DNA of 64,000 bases from Bacteroidales bacterium. GTDB lineage: Bacteria; Bacteroidota; Bacteroidia; Bacteroidales; Bacteroidaceae. Position numbers and translations under genes: made by a program. The notes under the pieces are model-generated. The model was not told the DNA's origin. It was given only the letters and a program-made list of their open reading frames with translations, and ran no database searches. Position 1 is the stretch's first letter, and every line of letters starts with the position of its first letter. Shown piece after piece: positions 33,674-43,427 of this stretch. The DNA lies in the NCBI GenBank assembly GCA_004557035.1, contig SFFB01000001.1:39150-103149 (forward strand), read 5' to 3'.

Positions 33674-34600
33674 ATGATACGCATCAGTAAAGAGGTGAAA
33701 ATTGCCCTGATGGCCATCGTGGCCATCGTTTTGCTCTGGATAGGACTGAACTTCCTTAAAGGCATCAATATTTTCAGTTCGACCAATACCTACTATGTCA
33801 AGTTCCACAACATCCAGGGGCTTGCCGTGTCGAATGCAGTCTATGCCAACGGCTACCCCGTGGGCATCGTGCGCGACATAAAGTATGACTACAGCCGCAC
33901 GGACAATGTGGTGGTGTGTATCGAACTGGACAAGTCTATGAACGTGCCCGTCGGCACCACGGCCGAACTGGAGTCGGAACTGATGGGCGGCGTGAAGATG
34001 AGCCTCGTCTTGGGCCCCAACCCCACGCAAAATCTCTCGGTGGGCGACACCATCACCGGCGGCATACACGAAGGCGCCATGACCAAACTTGAAGCCATGA
34101 TTCCGGCTGTGGAGAGCCTCTTGCCCAAACTTGACTCCATCATGGGCAACCTCAACCGCCTCACCGCCGACCCGGCATTGGCCGAAATGCTCCACAACAC
34201 GGCCGAAATCACCAACAATCTCAAAGAGAGCACCGCCGCCCTCAACACGATGATGCACGACAAAGTGCCCGGACTGATGGCCAAAGCCAACCGCATCGGT
34301 TCGAACTTGGAAAGCGTGAGCGACCAACTGGCACAGACCGACATCAAAGGCACCGTCGACAACGCCAACGCCACACTGGCCGGACTCAGACAGACCACCG
34401 ACAACCTCAACCAGACCACCAACTATCTGAGCTGCAAACTGCAGAGCCGCGACAACACGCTCGGCCTCTTCCTCAACGACCGCGGCGTATACGATAACCT
34501 CAACGGCACACTGCGCCACGCCGACTCGCTCATGATAGACCTCAAGGCACATCCCAAACGCTATGTGCACTTCTCCATCTTTGGCAAGAAAGACAAATAA
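33674..34600 (+). CDS. MlaD-family (MCE domain) lipid transport protein
   Basis: The 308-residue protein has one N-terminal membrane helix (about residues 9-28) and an MCE domain (YYVKFHNIQGLAVSNAVYAN, GYPVGIVRDI, about 40-125). The rest is a long helix with Asn/Thr-rich repeats (NLNRLTADPALAEML...). MCE proteins form hexameric rings that move phospholipids between membranes. No Mla ATPase or permease gene is next to it here. It starts 35 nt after the amidase gene. Confidence 0.9.
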   Translation: MIRISKEVKIALMAIVAIVLLWIGLNFLKGINIFSSTNTYYVKFHNIQGLAVSNAVYANGYPVGIVRDIKYDYSRTDNVVVCIELDKSMNVPVGTTAELESELMGGVKMSLVLGPNPTQNLSVGDTITGGIHEGAMTKLEAMIPAVESLLPKLDSIMGNLNRLTADPALAEMLHNTAEITNNLKESTAALNTMMHDKVPGLMAKANRIGSNLESVSDQLAQTDIKGTVDNANATLAGLRQTTDNLNQTTNYLSCKLQSRDNTLGLFLNDRGVYDNLNGTLRHADSLMIDLKAHPKRYVHFSIFGKKDK

Positions 34601-34621
34601 CAAACTCAAAACATTCAAGAT

Positions 34622-35683
34622 ATGAAACTCCACATTGCAGTGTTGGCCGGCGACGGCATCGGTCCCGAAATATCCGTGCAGGGCGTAGAAGCGATGAAAG
34701 CCATTGCCGAGCGCTTCGGCCACGATATCACTTTCACATCGGCCCTCTGCGGCGCCGCAGCCATCGACGCCGTGGGCGACCCCTTCCCCGAAGAGACCTT
34801 CAACATTTGCCGTGAGGCAGACGCCGTGTTGTTCTCGTCGGTGGGCGACCCCAAGTTCGACAACAATCCCAACGCCAAAGTGCGCCCCGAACAAGGCCTG
34901 CTGGCCATGCGCAAGAAGCTCGGTCTCTTTGCCAACATCCGTCCCGTGACGACTTTCGACTGCCTCGTCCATAAATCTCCGCTCAAAGACGAACTCGTCA
35001 AAGGTGCCGACTTCATCTGCATCCGTGAGCTCACCGGCGGTATGTATTTCGGCGAGAAAAAAGAAGGCGACGACTATGCTTACGACACCAACGCCTACAC
35101 CCGCCAAGAGGTGGAGCGCATCCTTGAAGTGGCCTACGAATATGCCGGCCGCCGCCGCAAACACGTCACTGTAGTGGACAAGGCCAACGTCCTGGCTTCG
35201 AGCCGTCTGTGGCGCAAAGTGGCCAAAGAGGTTGCCGCCAAGCATCCCGACATTGAGACCGACTTCATGTATGTGGATAATGCCGCCATGCGTATGATAC
35301 AGGAACCGCGCTATTTCGACGTCATGGTGACTGAGAATACCTTTGGCGACATCCTCACCGACGAGGGCTCTTGCATCACAGGCTCTATGGGTCTGCTGCC
35401 CTCGGCATCTACCGGCGAGAGCACGCCTGTGTTTGAACCCATCCACGGCTCATGGCCCCAAGCCAAAGGCCTTAACATCGCCAACCCCCTGGCCCAAATC
35501 CTCTCGGCAGCCATGCTGTTTGAATATTTCGGTTTGACGGCCGAAGGCGCCCTCATCCGCGAAGCCGTCGATGCCAGTTTGGCCCAAAATGTCCGCACAC
35601 CCGAAATTCAGGTTGAAGGCGGCGCCAAATACGGCACCAAAGAGGTGGGCGCGTGGATTGCCGACTACATCCGCAAGCACTAA
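34622..35683 (+). CDS. leuB: 3-isopropylmalate dehydrogenase
   Basis: The 353-residue protein shows AVLAGDGIGPEI, the substrate-binding VRPEQGLLAMRKKLGLFANIR, and the metal-binding VTENTFGDILTDEGSCITGS. It oxidises and decarboxylates 3-isopropylmalate in leucine synthesis. It starts 21 nt after the MCE gene. The other leu genes are not in the window, so leuB is either at the end of a split pathway or displaced. Confidence 0.96.
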   Translation: MKLHIAVLAGDGIGPEISVQGVEAMKAIAERFGHDITFTSALCGAAAIDAVGDPFPEETFNICREADAVLFSSVGDPKFDNNPNAKVRPEQGLLAMRKKLGLFANIRPVTTFDCLVHKSPLKDELVKGADFICIRELTGGMYFGEKKEGDDYAYDTNAYTRQEVERILEVAYEYAGRRRKHVTVVDKANVLASSRLWRKVAKEVAAKHPDIETDFMYVDNAAMRMIQEPRYFDVMVTENTFGDILTDEGSCITGSMGLLPSASTGESTPVFEPIHGSWPQAKGLNIANPLAQILSAAMLFEYFGLTAEGALIREAVDASLAQNVRTPEIQVEGGAKYGTKEVGAWIADYIRKH

Positions 35684-35707
35684 ACGCCACCACTTCATAT
35701 ACACTTC

Positions 35708-35739
35708 AAGACGACCGACAAAGATGTCGGTCGTCTTTT
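35708..35739 (+). terminator. terminator of leuB
   Basis: AAGACGACCGACA and TGTCGGTCGTCTT arms with TTTTG after them. Confidence 0.9.
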
Positions 35740-35828
35740 GTCTTATCCACTCCTGCGCGTAAAGTCCTTATTTTGAAAGATTTTACTTGCTCAAGAATAG
35801 CCGTAAGACCGAAAAAAACGGTCAATAT

Positions 35829-35861
35829 TTTTGGCCTTTTCGCTGAGTTGCACTAACTTCG
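35829..35861 (+). promoter_or_regulatory. promoter of the etfB-etfA-acd operon
   Basis: TTTTG at 35829-35833, 20 nt, then TAACTTCG at 35854-35861 (one mismatch to TAnnTTTG). The 5' UTR would be about 70 nt. Confidence 0.55.
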
Positions 35862-35939
35862 CCGGGAAGAGGGACTTATCCCTCAAGGCTTATTTTTCGT
35901 TTTACACTAATACTATACACCTTATAATTATTATTACAA

Positions 35940-36815
35940 ATGAGTCTGAAGATAGTTGTACTTGCCAAGCAGGTACCCGACACGCGCAACGTGGGTAAAG
36001 ACGCGATGACTCCCGAAGGGACGGTAAATCGCGCCGTTTTGCCCGCCATTTTCAATCCCGAAGACCTCAACGCGCTCGAACAGGCCCTGCGCCTCAAGGA
36101 CGAGCATCCCGGTTCCACGGTGACCATCCTGACGATGGGCCCTCCCCGTGCCACCGACGTCATCCGCGAAGGACTCTATCGCGGCGCCGATGGCGGCGTG
36201 CTGCTTACCGACCGCGCCTTTGCCGGAGCCGACACATTGGCCACCAGCTACGCCCTGTCTATGGCCATCCGTAAGATTGGTCTGCCCGACATCGTCATTG
36301 GCGGTCGCCAGGCCATTGACGGCGACACGGCCCAAGTGGGTCCGCAAGTGGCTCAGAAACTCGACATCAACCAGGTGACTTACGTGACAAGCGTGGATAG
36401 TGTGAAAGACGGCATCGTTACGGTGACACGCACCATCGACGGTGGCATCGAACGCGTCACAGCGCCTATGCCCGTTTTGCTTACGGTCAACGGCAACGCT
36501 GCCCCTTGCCGGCCGCGCAACGCCAAACTCGTGATGAAATACAAACGTGCATCTGCCCCCATGGAGCGTCCCGTCGACGGCAGTCTGCCCTACGCCGAAG
36601 AATATGAGCGTAAGCCCTATCTCACCGTGACGCAATGGAGCGTGGCAGACGTGGACGGCGACCTCAACCAATGCGGTCTGGCCGGCTCGCCCACCAAGGT
36701 GAAGGCCGTGCAAAACATCGTCTTCAAAGCCAAAGAGAGCAAGCGCCTCACCGGTGCCGACGCTGACGTGGAAGGCCTCATCAAAGAACTGCTCGAGAGC
36801 CATACCATCGGATGA
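35940..36815 (+). CDS. etfB: electron transfer flavoprotein beta subunit
   Basis: The 291-residue protein begins MSLKIVVLAKQVPDTRNVG, has the GADGGVLLTDRAFAGADT loop and ends with the AMP-binding region, as in EtfB. Together with EtfA it takes electrons from the acyl-CoA dehydrogenase encoded downstream. It is longer than the usual 250-260 residues because of a C-terminal extension typical of the anaerobe type. Confidence 0.94.
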   Translation: MSLKIVVLAKQVPDTRNVGKDAMTPEGTVNRAVLPAIFNPEDLNALEQALRLKDEHPGSTVTILTMGPPRATDVIREGLYRGADGGVLLTDRAFAGADTLATSYALSMAIRKIGLPDIVIGGRQAIDGDTAQVGPQVAQKLDINQVTYVTSVDSVKDGIVTVTRTIDGGIERVTAPMPVLLTVNGNAAPCRPRNAKLVMKYKRASAPMERPVDGSLPYAEEYERKPYLTVTQWSVADVDGDLNQCGLAGSPTKVKAVQNIVFKAKESKRLTGADADVEGLIKELLESHTIG

Positions 36816-36864
36816 GTCACTCACTTCCGGACTAACACACAACGACGCAATCAACTTTCAAGAA

Positions 36865-37887
36865 ATGAACAACGTATTTGTATATTGCGAAATAGACGGC
36901 ACAACCGTCGAAGAGGTGTCGTACGAACTCCTCACCAAAGGCCGCAAACTGGCCAACCAGCTCGGCGTGCAGCTTGAAGCCATCGCCGCCGGCAGCGGCA
37001 TCACGGGAAAAGTAGAAAAAGACATTCTGGCTCACGGCGTGGACAAACTCCACGTTTTTGACGCCGAAGGTCTCTATCCCTACACCTCGAAGCCTCACAC
37101 CAGCATTCTGGTCAACCTGTTCAAACAAGAGCAACCGCAGATTTGCCTGATGGGCGCCACGGTCATAGGCCGCGACCTCGGACCGCGCGTTTCTTCTTCG
37201 CTCACCAGTGGCCTCACGGCCGACTGCACAGCCCTCGAGATTGGCGACTATGACGACAAGAAGACGGGCAAACACTACGAAGGCCTGCTCTATCAGATCC
37301 GTCCGGCTTTCGGCGGCAACATCGTGGCCACCATCGTCAACCCCGACAATCGGCCGCAGATGGCCACAGTGCGCTCGGGCGTGATGAAGGCAGAGAAAGT
37401 GGCCGAATATTATAATGGAGAAATCATCTACGAAGACGTGGCCAAATATGTGCCCGAGACCGACTATGTGGTTAAGGTCATCGAGCGTCACGTCGAAAAG
37501 GCCAGCAACAACCTTAAAGGCTCTCCCATCGTGGTGGCCGGCGGCTATGGCGTTGGTTCAAAAGAAGGCTTCGACCTGCTTGTCAAACTGGCCGAAGAGC
37601 TTCACGGCGAAGTGGGCGCCAGTCGCGCCGCCGTCGATGCAGGCTTCTGCGAACACGACCGTCAGATTGGCCAGACCGGTGTCACCGTGCGCCCGAAGGT
37701 CTACATTGCCTGCGGCATCAGCGGTGCCATCCAGCACGTGGCCGGCATGAAAGAGAGCGGCATTGTCATCTCTATCAATACCGACCCCGAAGCTCCCATC
37801 AACCAGATTGCCGACTACGTCATCACAGGTTCGGTCGAAGAGGTCGTGCCCAAGATGATCAAGTATTACAAAGAAAACAGCAAATAA
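36865..37887 (+). CDS. etfA: electron transfer flavoprotein alpha subunit
   Basis: From the ATG at 36865 the 340-residue protein reads MNNVFVYCEIDGTTVEEVSY and has the C-terminal FAD-binding segments VVAGGYGVGSKEGF, SRAAVDAGF, GQTGVTVRPKVYIACGISGA, and ISINTDPEAPI. It forms the ETF dimer with EtfB, whose gene ends 49 nt upstream. The longer in-frame start at 36754 lies inside etfB and is rejected. Confidence 0.95.
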   Translation: MNNVFVYCEIDGTTVEEVSYELLTKGRKLANQLGVQLEAIAAGSGITGKVEKDILAHGVDKLHVFDAEGLYPYTSKPHTSILVNLFKQEQPQICLMGATVIGRDLGPRVSSSLTSGLTADCTALEIGDYDDKKTGKHYEGLLYQIRPAFGGNIVATIVNPDNRPQMATVRSGVMKAEKVAEYYNGEIIYEDVAKYVPETDYVVKVIERHVEKASNNLKGSPIVVAGGYGVGSKEGFDLLVKLAEELHGEVGASRAAVDAGFCEHDRQIGQTGVTVRPKVYIACGISGAIQHVAGMKESGIVISINTDPEAPINQIADYVITGSVEEVVPKMIKYYKENSK

Positions 37888-37893
37888 ACGACA

Positions 37894-39603
37894 ATGGCCA
37901 ACAATTATACAGACCACCCCGAGCTGAGGTTTGAACTTAACCATCCGCTCATGAAGCGCATCGTGGAACTCAAAGAGCGCGACTTCCGCGACAAAGACGC
38001 TTACGACTACGCACCGCTCGACTTTGACGATGCCATGGACAACTTTGACCGCGTGCTCGACATCACCGGCGAACTGGCCGGCAACACCATTGCCGACAAC
38101 GCTGAGGGTGTGGACCTTGAAGGTCCCCATCACGTCGGCGACCGCGTAAATTATGCTTCCGGCACAGCCCGTAACCTCGACGCCATGGTTAAGGCCGGCC
38201 TCAACGGCATGACTATGCCGCGCCGCTATGGCGGTCTCAATTTCCCCATCACACCCTACACGATGTGCGCCGAACTGGTAGCTGCAAGCGATGCCGGTTT
38301 TGGCAACATCTGGAGCCTTCAAGACTGCATCGAGACGCTTTATGAGTTTGGCGACGAAGACCAGCACAGCCGCTTCATCCCCCGCATCTGCCAGGGCGAG
38401 ACAATGTCGATGGACCTCACCGAGCCCGACGCCGGCAGCGACCTGCAGAGCGTGATGCTCAAAGCCACCTTCGACGAAGCCGAAAACTGCTGGCGACTCA
38501 ACGGCGTGAAGCGCTTCATCACCAATGGCGACGCCGAACTCCACCTCGTCTTGGCACGCTCTGAAGAAGGCACCACCGACGGCCGTGGTCTCTCCATGTT
38601 CATCTACGACAAGCGCGACGGCGGTGTTAACGTGCGCCGCATCGAGAATAAGCTGGGCATACACGGTTCGCCCACCTGCGAACTGGTCTACAAAAACGCC
38701 AAAGCCGAACTTGTGGGCGAGCGCAAACTTGGTCTCATTAAATATGTAATGGCCTTGATGAACGGTGCGCGTCTCGGCATTGCCGCCCAGAGTGTGGGCA
38801 TCTCACAGGCTGCCTACAACGAAGGTTTGGCCTACGCCCGCGACCGTGAACAGTTTGGCAAAGCCATTATTGAGTTCCCCGCCGTGCAAGATATGCTCGC
38901 CACCATGAAGGCCAAACTCGACGCCGGCCGCGTCCTGCTCTATCAGTGCGCACGCTACGTGGACATCTACAAGGCACTCGACGACATCGCCCGTGAGCGC
39001 AAACTCACTCCCGAAGAGCGCAAAGAACAGAAACTTTATGCCAAACTGGCTGACTCGCTCACACCGTTGGCCAAGGGTATGAACTCGGAGTATTGCAACC
39101 AAAACACATACGACTCCCTCCAGATACACGGCGGCTCAGGCTTTATGATGGATTATCCCATTCAGCGCTACTACCGCGACGCCCGCATCACGTCTATCTA
39201 TGAAGGCACCACGCAGCTCCAGGTCGTAGCTGCCATCCGCTATGTCACCAATGGCTCTTATCTGGCTCAGATGCGCGAGTTTGAGGGTGCAGAAGTCAGT
39301 GCCGACTATGCCGCCATCAGCGCCAAGGCCGTAGAAATGGCCAACAAGTTTGAGGAAGTGGTGGCCCGCGTCAAAGAGGCTGCCGACCAGAACTACCACG
39401 ACCTCTGTGCACGTCACCTCGTCGAAATGGCTGCCGATATCATCATGCTCCACCTCTTGCTCCACAACGCCACGGCCAACGCCGAACTCTTCGACAAGAG
39501 CGTGAAAGTGTATGCACGCCATGCCGAAGCCGACGTGGCCAAGCACTACAGTTTCATCACCTCGCTGACACCGGCCGACGTGGCTGATTACGCTCAGGCC
39601 TGA
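37894..39603 (+). CDS. acyl-CoA dehydrogenase
   Basis: The 569-residue protein has the acyl-CoA dehydrogenase core: MDLTEPDAGSDLQSVMLKA (FAD/substrate loop), NGVKRFITNGD, ARDREQFGKAI, IHGGSGFMMDYPIQRYYRD and SIYEGTTQLQ, whose Glu is the expected catalytic base. At 569 residues it is the longer type with an extra C-terminal helical part. It starts 6 nt after etfA, so the three form one operon; whether it works in butyryl-CoA-type reduction or in oxidation is unknown. Confidence 0.94.
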   Translation: MANNYTDHPELRFELNHPLMKRIVELKERDFRDKDAYDYAPLDFDDAMDNFDRVLDITGELAGNTIADNAEGVDLEGPHHVGDRVNYASGTARNLDAMVKAGLNGMTMPRRYGGLNFPITPYTMCAELVAASDAGFGNIWSLQDCIETLYEFGDEDQHSRFIPRICQGETMSMDLTEPDAGSDLQSVMLKATFDEAENCWRLNGVKRFITNGDAELHLVLARSEEGTTDGRGLSMFIYDKRDGGVNVRRIENKLGIHGSPTCELVYKNAKAELVGERKLGLIKYVMALMNGARLGIAAQSVGISQAAYNEGLAYARDREQFGKAIIEFPAVQDMLATMKAKLDAGRVLLYQCARYVDIYKALDDIARERKLTPEERKEQKLYAKLADSLTPLAKGMNSEYCNQNTYDSLQIHGGSGFMMDYPIQRYYRDARITSIYEGTTQLQVVAAIRYVTNGSYLAQMREFEGAEVSADYAAISAKAVEMANKFEEVVARVKEAADQNYHDLCARHLVEMAADIIMLHLLLHNATANAELFDKSVKVYARHAEADVAKHYSFITSLTPADVADYAQA

Positions 39604-39635
39604 CCGCACGCTTCGACGTGACCACTTACATAAGA

Positions 39636-39668
39636 AAATCCCGGGTCGTCTTTCGGCTCGGGATTTTT
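39636..39668 (+). terminator. terminator of the etf operon
   Basis: AATCCCG and CGGGATT arms with further pairing inside, followed by T5. Confidence 0.88.
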
Positions 39669-39743
39669 GTATTTGAATAACCACATAAAGGCCGCAAAAA
39701 GCATATTTATCACTTTTTGGCAGCCTTTTCCAATGATTATGCG

Positions 39744-39751
39744 TATTTTTG
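39744..39751 (+). promoter_or_regulatory. -7 box of ilvE
   Basis: TATTTTTG at 39744-39751. The nearest TTTG upstream (39716-39719) is 24 nt away, farther than usual. It rules out an in-frame ATG at 39717. Confidence 0.5.
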
Positions 39752-39818
39752 CAGAGATTATAAGCAATCCGAAAGCATTGCCGTCACCTTTCAAGCTAAA
39801 CAACAAAACATTCAGATA

Positions 39819-40841
39819 ATGGAAAACAACATTGACTGGGCCAACCTTTCATTTGGCTATATGCCCACCGACTACAACGTACGTTGCGCCTATCGCAACG
39901 GTAAATGGGGAGAAATCGAAGTTTGTTCGTCAGACACTATCAATATTCATATGGCCGCCACCTGTCTGCACTATGGCCAGGAAGCCTTTGAGGGTCAGAA
40001 GGCCTTCAGATGCCCCGACGGCAAAATCCGTATTTTCCGACTGAAAGACAACGCGGAGCGCCTGCAAAGCACTTGCCGCGGCATCTTGATGCCTGAGGTT
40101 CCCACCGAACTGTTCATTGAGATGGCCAAGAAAGTAGTGAAGCTCAACGAGCGCTTCATTCCGCCCTACGAAAGTGGCGCCGCGCTCTATCTGCGCCCCT
40201 TGCTCATCGGCACCGGTGCCCAGGTGGGCGTTCACCCTGCCGACGAATACCTTTTCCTCATCTTCGTCACACCCGTCGGACCTTACTTCAAAGGCGGTTT
40301 CGCTACGACCAACTACGTCATCATACGCGAATTTGACCGCGCTGCGCCGCTTGGCACGGGCATCTATAAGGTGGGCGGAAACTACGCCGCCAGTCTGCGT
40401 GCCAACAAGATGGCCCATGACGCCGGCTACTCTTGCGAGTTTTATCTTGATGCTAAAGAGAAGAAATACATAGACGAGTGTGGTGCCGCCAACTTCTTCG
40501 GTATCAAAGACGGCAAATACATCACGCCGAAGTCTACCTCCATCCTGCCCTCCATCACCAACAAGAGCCTCCAGCAGCTGGCCAAAGACCTGGGTATGAC
40601 CGTGGAGTGTCGCCAAATTCCCGAGGAAGAACTGGCCACCTTTGAAGAAGCCGGCGCTTGCGGTACGGCAGCCGTCATCAGTCCCATAGGCCGCATCGAT
40701 GATATGGAGAACCACAAGAGCTACGTCATTGCCAAAGACGGCAAACCCGGACCGGTCTCTGAAAAACTCTATCACAAACTGCGCAACATCCAATACGGTA
40801 TCGAGCCCGATGTTCACGGCTGGAACACCGTTATTGACTAA
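39819..40841 (+). CDS. ilvE: branched-chain amino acid aminotransferase
   Basis: The 340-residue protein is a fold-type IV PLP enzyme of the longer (eukaryote-like) BCAT group: HYGQEAFEGQKAFRCPDGKI, YLRPLLIGTG, the PLP-lysine segment GIYKVGGNYAASLRAN, and CGTAAVISPIG. It performs the last step of Leu/Ile/Val synthesis. It starts the run ilvE-lipoprotein with a 21-nt gap to the next gene. Confidence 0.94.
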   Translation: MENNIDWANLSFGYMPTDYNVRCAYRNGKWGEIEVCSSDTINIHMAATCLHYGQEAFEGQKAFRCPDGKIRIFRLKDNAERLQSTCRGILMPEVPTELFIEMAKKVVKLNERFIPPYESGAALYLRPLLIGTGAQVGVHPADEYLFLIFVTPVGPYFKGGFATTNYVIIREFDRAAPLGTGIYKVGGNYAASLRANKMAHDAGYSCEFYLDAKEKKYIDECGAANFFGIKDGKYITPKSTSILPSITNKSLQQLAKDLGMTVECRQIPEEELATFEEAGACGTAAVISPIGRIDDMENHKSYVIAKDGKPGPVSEKLYHKLRNIQYGIEPDVHGWNTVID

Positions 40842-40862
40842 CCCTTATCAGACCTAACGAAA

Positions 40863-41747
40863 ATGAAGAAACTGACTCTCCGATTTATCCTTGCCTTTAT
40901 CACCCTCACGGCAGCCGCCGGGCTTGCCGGATGTGGAAGTTCGTCGAGCGAAAGCGACAAAGACAAGGAGCTTGAAGAGCTTCGCCAGTTGGCCGAAATG
41001 GACCGCAAGGAGATGGAAAACCAATATGCCGACTTTGCAGCCCAATATGGCGAAATGAAAAAAGACATCAAAGACGACTCACTTGTGGCCCGCCTCGACG
41101 CCGAACAACGCCGAGCCGAACAATTGCTCAAAGAGTTGAAAAACCTCAAGACCACAAGCGCCGCAGAAATCCTCCGACTCAAAAAAGAATTGGAGACCGT
41201 GCGTGCCGTTTTGAGAGACTACGTGCGCCAAGTAGACTCGCTCCAGCAAATCAACGCCACGCTCACCACCGAACGCGACGAGGCACGCGCCGAAGCTGAG
41301 CGCACCCGACAAGAAAACCGTCAGGTGAACGAGCGCAACAGCCAACTCTCTGACCAAGTGGCCGTGGCTTCACAACTCAACGCCACCGGTATCAGCATCA
41401 GTGCACTCAAAAGCAACGGCAAAGCCGCCAAACGCAGCAAAGACGTGGCCAAATTTGCCATCAACTTCACCATCACCCGCAACGTCACGGCCAAGACCGG
41501 CAACCGCACGGTCTACGTCCGCCTGCTCAAACCGACAAACGACGTGGTGGGACGCAGCGGAACTTTCCACTACGAAAACAAAAACATCGACTATTCTGCC
41601 GCCCGCACCATTGAATACACGGGCGAGGAGCAGCACGTCACCGTCTACGTGGCCGTCTCTGAATACCTCAGTGCCGGCAACTACTCGGCCTACATCTTTG
41701 TCGACGGTCAGATGGTCGGCTCCGGCACGATGTCGATGAGCAAATAA
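40863..41747 (+). CDS. coiled-coil lipoprotein
   Basis: The 294-residue protein has a lipoprotein signal ending in GLAGC (Cys near residue 24), a Ser/Lys/Glu-rich linker, and a long coiled coil (about residues 35-165). The C-terminal 120 residues are beta-rich (FAINFTITRNVTAKTGNRTV...). Such proteins are common in Bacteroidetes; the function is not known. It would be held in the envelope by its lipid. Confidence 0.8.
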   Translation: MKKLTLRFILAFITLTAAAGLAGCGSSSSESDKDKELEELRQLAEMDRKEMENQYADFAAQYGEMKKDIKDDSLVARLDAEQRRAEQLLKELKNLKTTSAAEILRLKKELETVRAVLRDYVRQVDSLQQINATLTTERDEARAEAERTRQENRQVNERNSQLSDQVAVASQLNATGISISALKSNGKAAKRSKDVAKFAINFTITRNVTAKTGNRTVYVRLLKPTNDVVGRSGTFHYENKNIDYSAARTIEYTGEEQHVTVYVAVSEYLSAGNYSAYIFVDGQMVGSGTMSMSK

Positions 41748-41790
41748 AAAGTTCTGAACCAAAACCGCCTCGGCGGCACTCCATTTATCC

Positions 41791-41835
41791 GACCCGACAA
41801 AATGCCCACCGCCGCGTGGACACTTTTGCCGGGTC
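41791..41835 (+). repeat. inverted repeat upstream of the thioesterase gene
   Basis: GACCCGACAAAA and TTTTGCCGGGTC pair with one mismatch across a 21-nt loop. No U-tract follows. A TATCTTTA at 41839-41846 could be a weak -7 box. Confidence 0.4.
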
Positions 41836-41877
41836 TGTATCTTTAAATTAATCTTTCACCCTCCTCTCTCCGTCAAT

Positions 41878-42333
41878 ATGGAAACCCAAGGTAAGCCCCA
41901 GCCCAACGTGGCCGACGAACTGAAACACTTCCGCCACCGTGTGCCCATACAGATACGCTTCAACGACGTAGACCGCTACGGCCACGTCAACAACAACGCC
42001 TATTTCGCCTTTTATGATTTGGGCAAGGAAGACTATCTCGTGAAGGTGCTCAAGGTGAACTACCGCAACGCCGATGTCGTGCCGGTGGTGGCCAACATCA
42101 ACGCCGACTTTTTTTCGCCCATCTTCTATGGCGATCCCATAGTAGTGGAAACCCGAATCTCTCATCTGGGACAGAAAAGTTTTACGCTCGAACAACGCGC
42201 CATCAATGAGAAGACGGGCAACGTGGTGTGCCAGTGTGCCACCGTCATGGTCTGCTTCTCTCTCAAAACACAAACCTCGGCCGACATCCCCGAACCCTAT
42301 CGTCAGGCCATCATCGACTACGAACAAGACTAA
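41878..42333 (+). CDS. acyl-CoA thioesterase, hotdog fold
   Basis: The 151-residue protein has the 4-hydroxybenzoyl-CoA-thioesterase-like signature IRFNDVDRYGHVNNNAYFAF, with the catalytic Asp and the HVNN loop. It hydrolyses acyl-CoA or acyl-ACP; the substrate is unknown. It is followed 5 nt later by aroB. Confidence 0.9.
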   Translation: METQGKPQPNVADELKHFRHRVPIQIRFNDVDRYGHVNNNAYFAFYDLGKEDYLVKVLKVNYRNADVVPVVANINADFFSPIFYGDPIVVETRISHLGQKSFTLEQRAINEKTGNVVCQCATVMVCFSLKTQTSADIPEPYRQAIIDYEQD

Positions 42334-42338
42334 ACACC

Positions 42339-43385
42339 ATGGCTCAACAAATCATCTTGTCGACTTCCATCTGCGACGAACTCACCGCACTCTGCGACAC
42401 GAAGGCCGACAAACTCTTTGTACTCACCGACACCACCACTCACGAGAAATGCCTGCCCCTGCTCAGCGGTTGCGAGGCGCTGAAAGAGGCGGTCCACATC
42501 GTCATTGGCGCCACCGACACGCATAAGACACTCGACACTTTGGCATACGTGTGGCAACAACTTGGCCATGGCGGCGGTTCGCGTCACAGTCTAATGGTCT
42601 GTCTTGGCGGCGGCATGGTGACCGATTTGGGCGGATTTGCCGCTTCCACCTTCAAGCGCGGCATCCGCTTCATCAACATTCCCACCACCCTGTTGGCCAT
42701 GGTCGACGCTGCCGTGGGAGGGAAGACCGGCATCAACTTCGGAGGACTGAAAAACGAAATCGGCGTGTTCAATGAGAGCCAAGCCGTCGTCATCAACACG
42801 CAGTTTCTCCAGACTCTTGATGCCGAAAACATCCGCTCGGGCTATGCCGAGATGCTCAAGCACGCCCTGCTTAGCGGCGGTGACCTGCTGGCTCGACATC
42901 TTGACTTCGACCTCGCCAACCCCGACCTGCCACGCCTGCAAAAGATGGTGGCCGAGAGCATTAAGGTGAAAGAGGCCATCGTCAAAGCTGACCCCCACGA
43001 GCATGGCTTGCGCAAGGCGCTCAACCTAGGTCATACCTTCGGCCACGCCCTTGAAAGTCTGGCTCTCGAACAAGACAGGGCCGTGTTGCACGGTTATGCC
43101 GTGGCTTGGGGATTGGTCTGCGAACTCTATCTGAGTTGCACGCTTCGCCAATTCCCCGAGAGCGTGATGCGGCAATGCGTCAAGTTCATTCGCGACTATT
43201 ACGGCACCTTTGATTTCGAGTGCAAGGCCTACGACCACCTATACGACTTGATGCGCCACGACAAGAAAAATCAAGCCGGCGTCATCAACTTCACCCTTCT
43301 CAACGGTGTAGGCGATATTGCCCTCGACTGCCACGCCACGCAAAACGACGTCTACGAGGCTTTCGACTTTTTGCGTGAAGCCTAA
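42339..43385 (+). CDS. aroB: 3-dehydroquinate synthase
   Basis: The 348-residue protein contains GGGMVTDLGGFAASTFKRGI, NIPTTLLAMVDAAVGGKTGIN, the metal-binding RSGYAEMLKHALL, and LNLGHTFGHALE, the AroB motifs. It makes the ring of the shikimate pathway from DAHP, which the downstream DAHPS/CM enzyme supplies. The ATG at 42339 is 5 nt after the thioesterase stop; longer frames overlap that gene. Confidence 0.95.
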   Translation: MAQQIILSTSICDELTALCDTKADKLFVLTDTTTHEKCLPLLSGCEALKEAVHIVIGATDTHKTLDTLAYVWQQLGHGGGSRHSLMVCLGGGMVTDLGGFAASTFKRGIRFINIPTTLLAMVDAAVGGKTGINFGGLKNEIGVFNESQAVVINTQFLQTLDAENIRSGYAEMLKHALLSGGDLLARHLDFDLANPDLPRLQKMVAESIKVKEAIVKADPHEHGLRKALNLGHTFGHALESLALEQDRAVLHGYAVAWGLVCELYLSCTLRQFPESVMRQCVKFIRDYYGTFDFECKAYDHLYDLMRHDKKNQAGVINFTLLNGVGDIALDCHATQNDVYEAFDFLREA

Positions 43386-43427
43386 CCCATTTCGTCTTCT
43401 CCCGTCTCATTCCGCTCATCCGTTTAT

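Noticed and set aside
33644..35446. 600-codon minus-strand open frame
   Set aside because: It is antisense to the MCE gene and leuB, both of which have clear family motifs; its translation is rich in His/Val/Gly/Asp as expected for the shadow frame of GC-rich genes.
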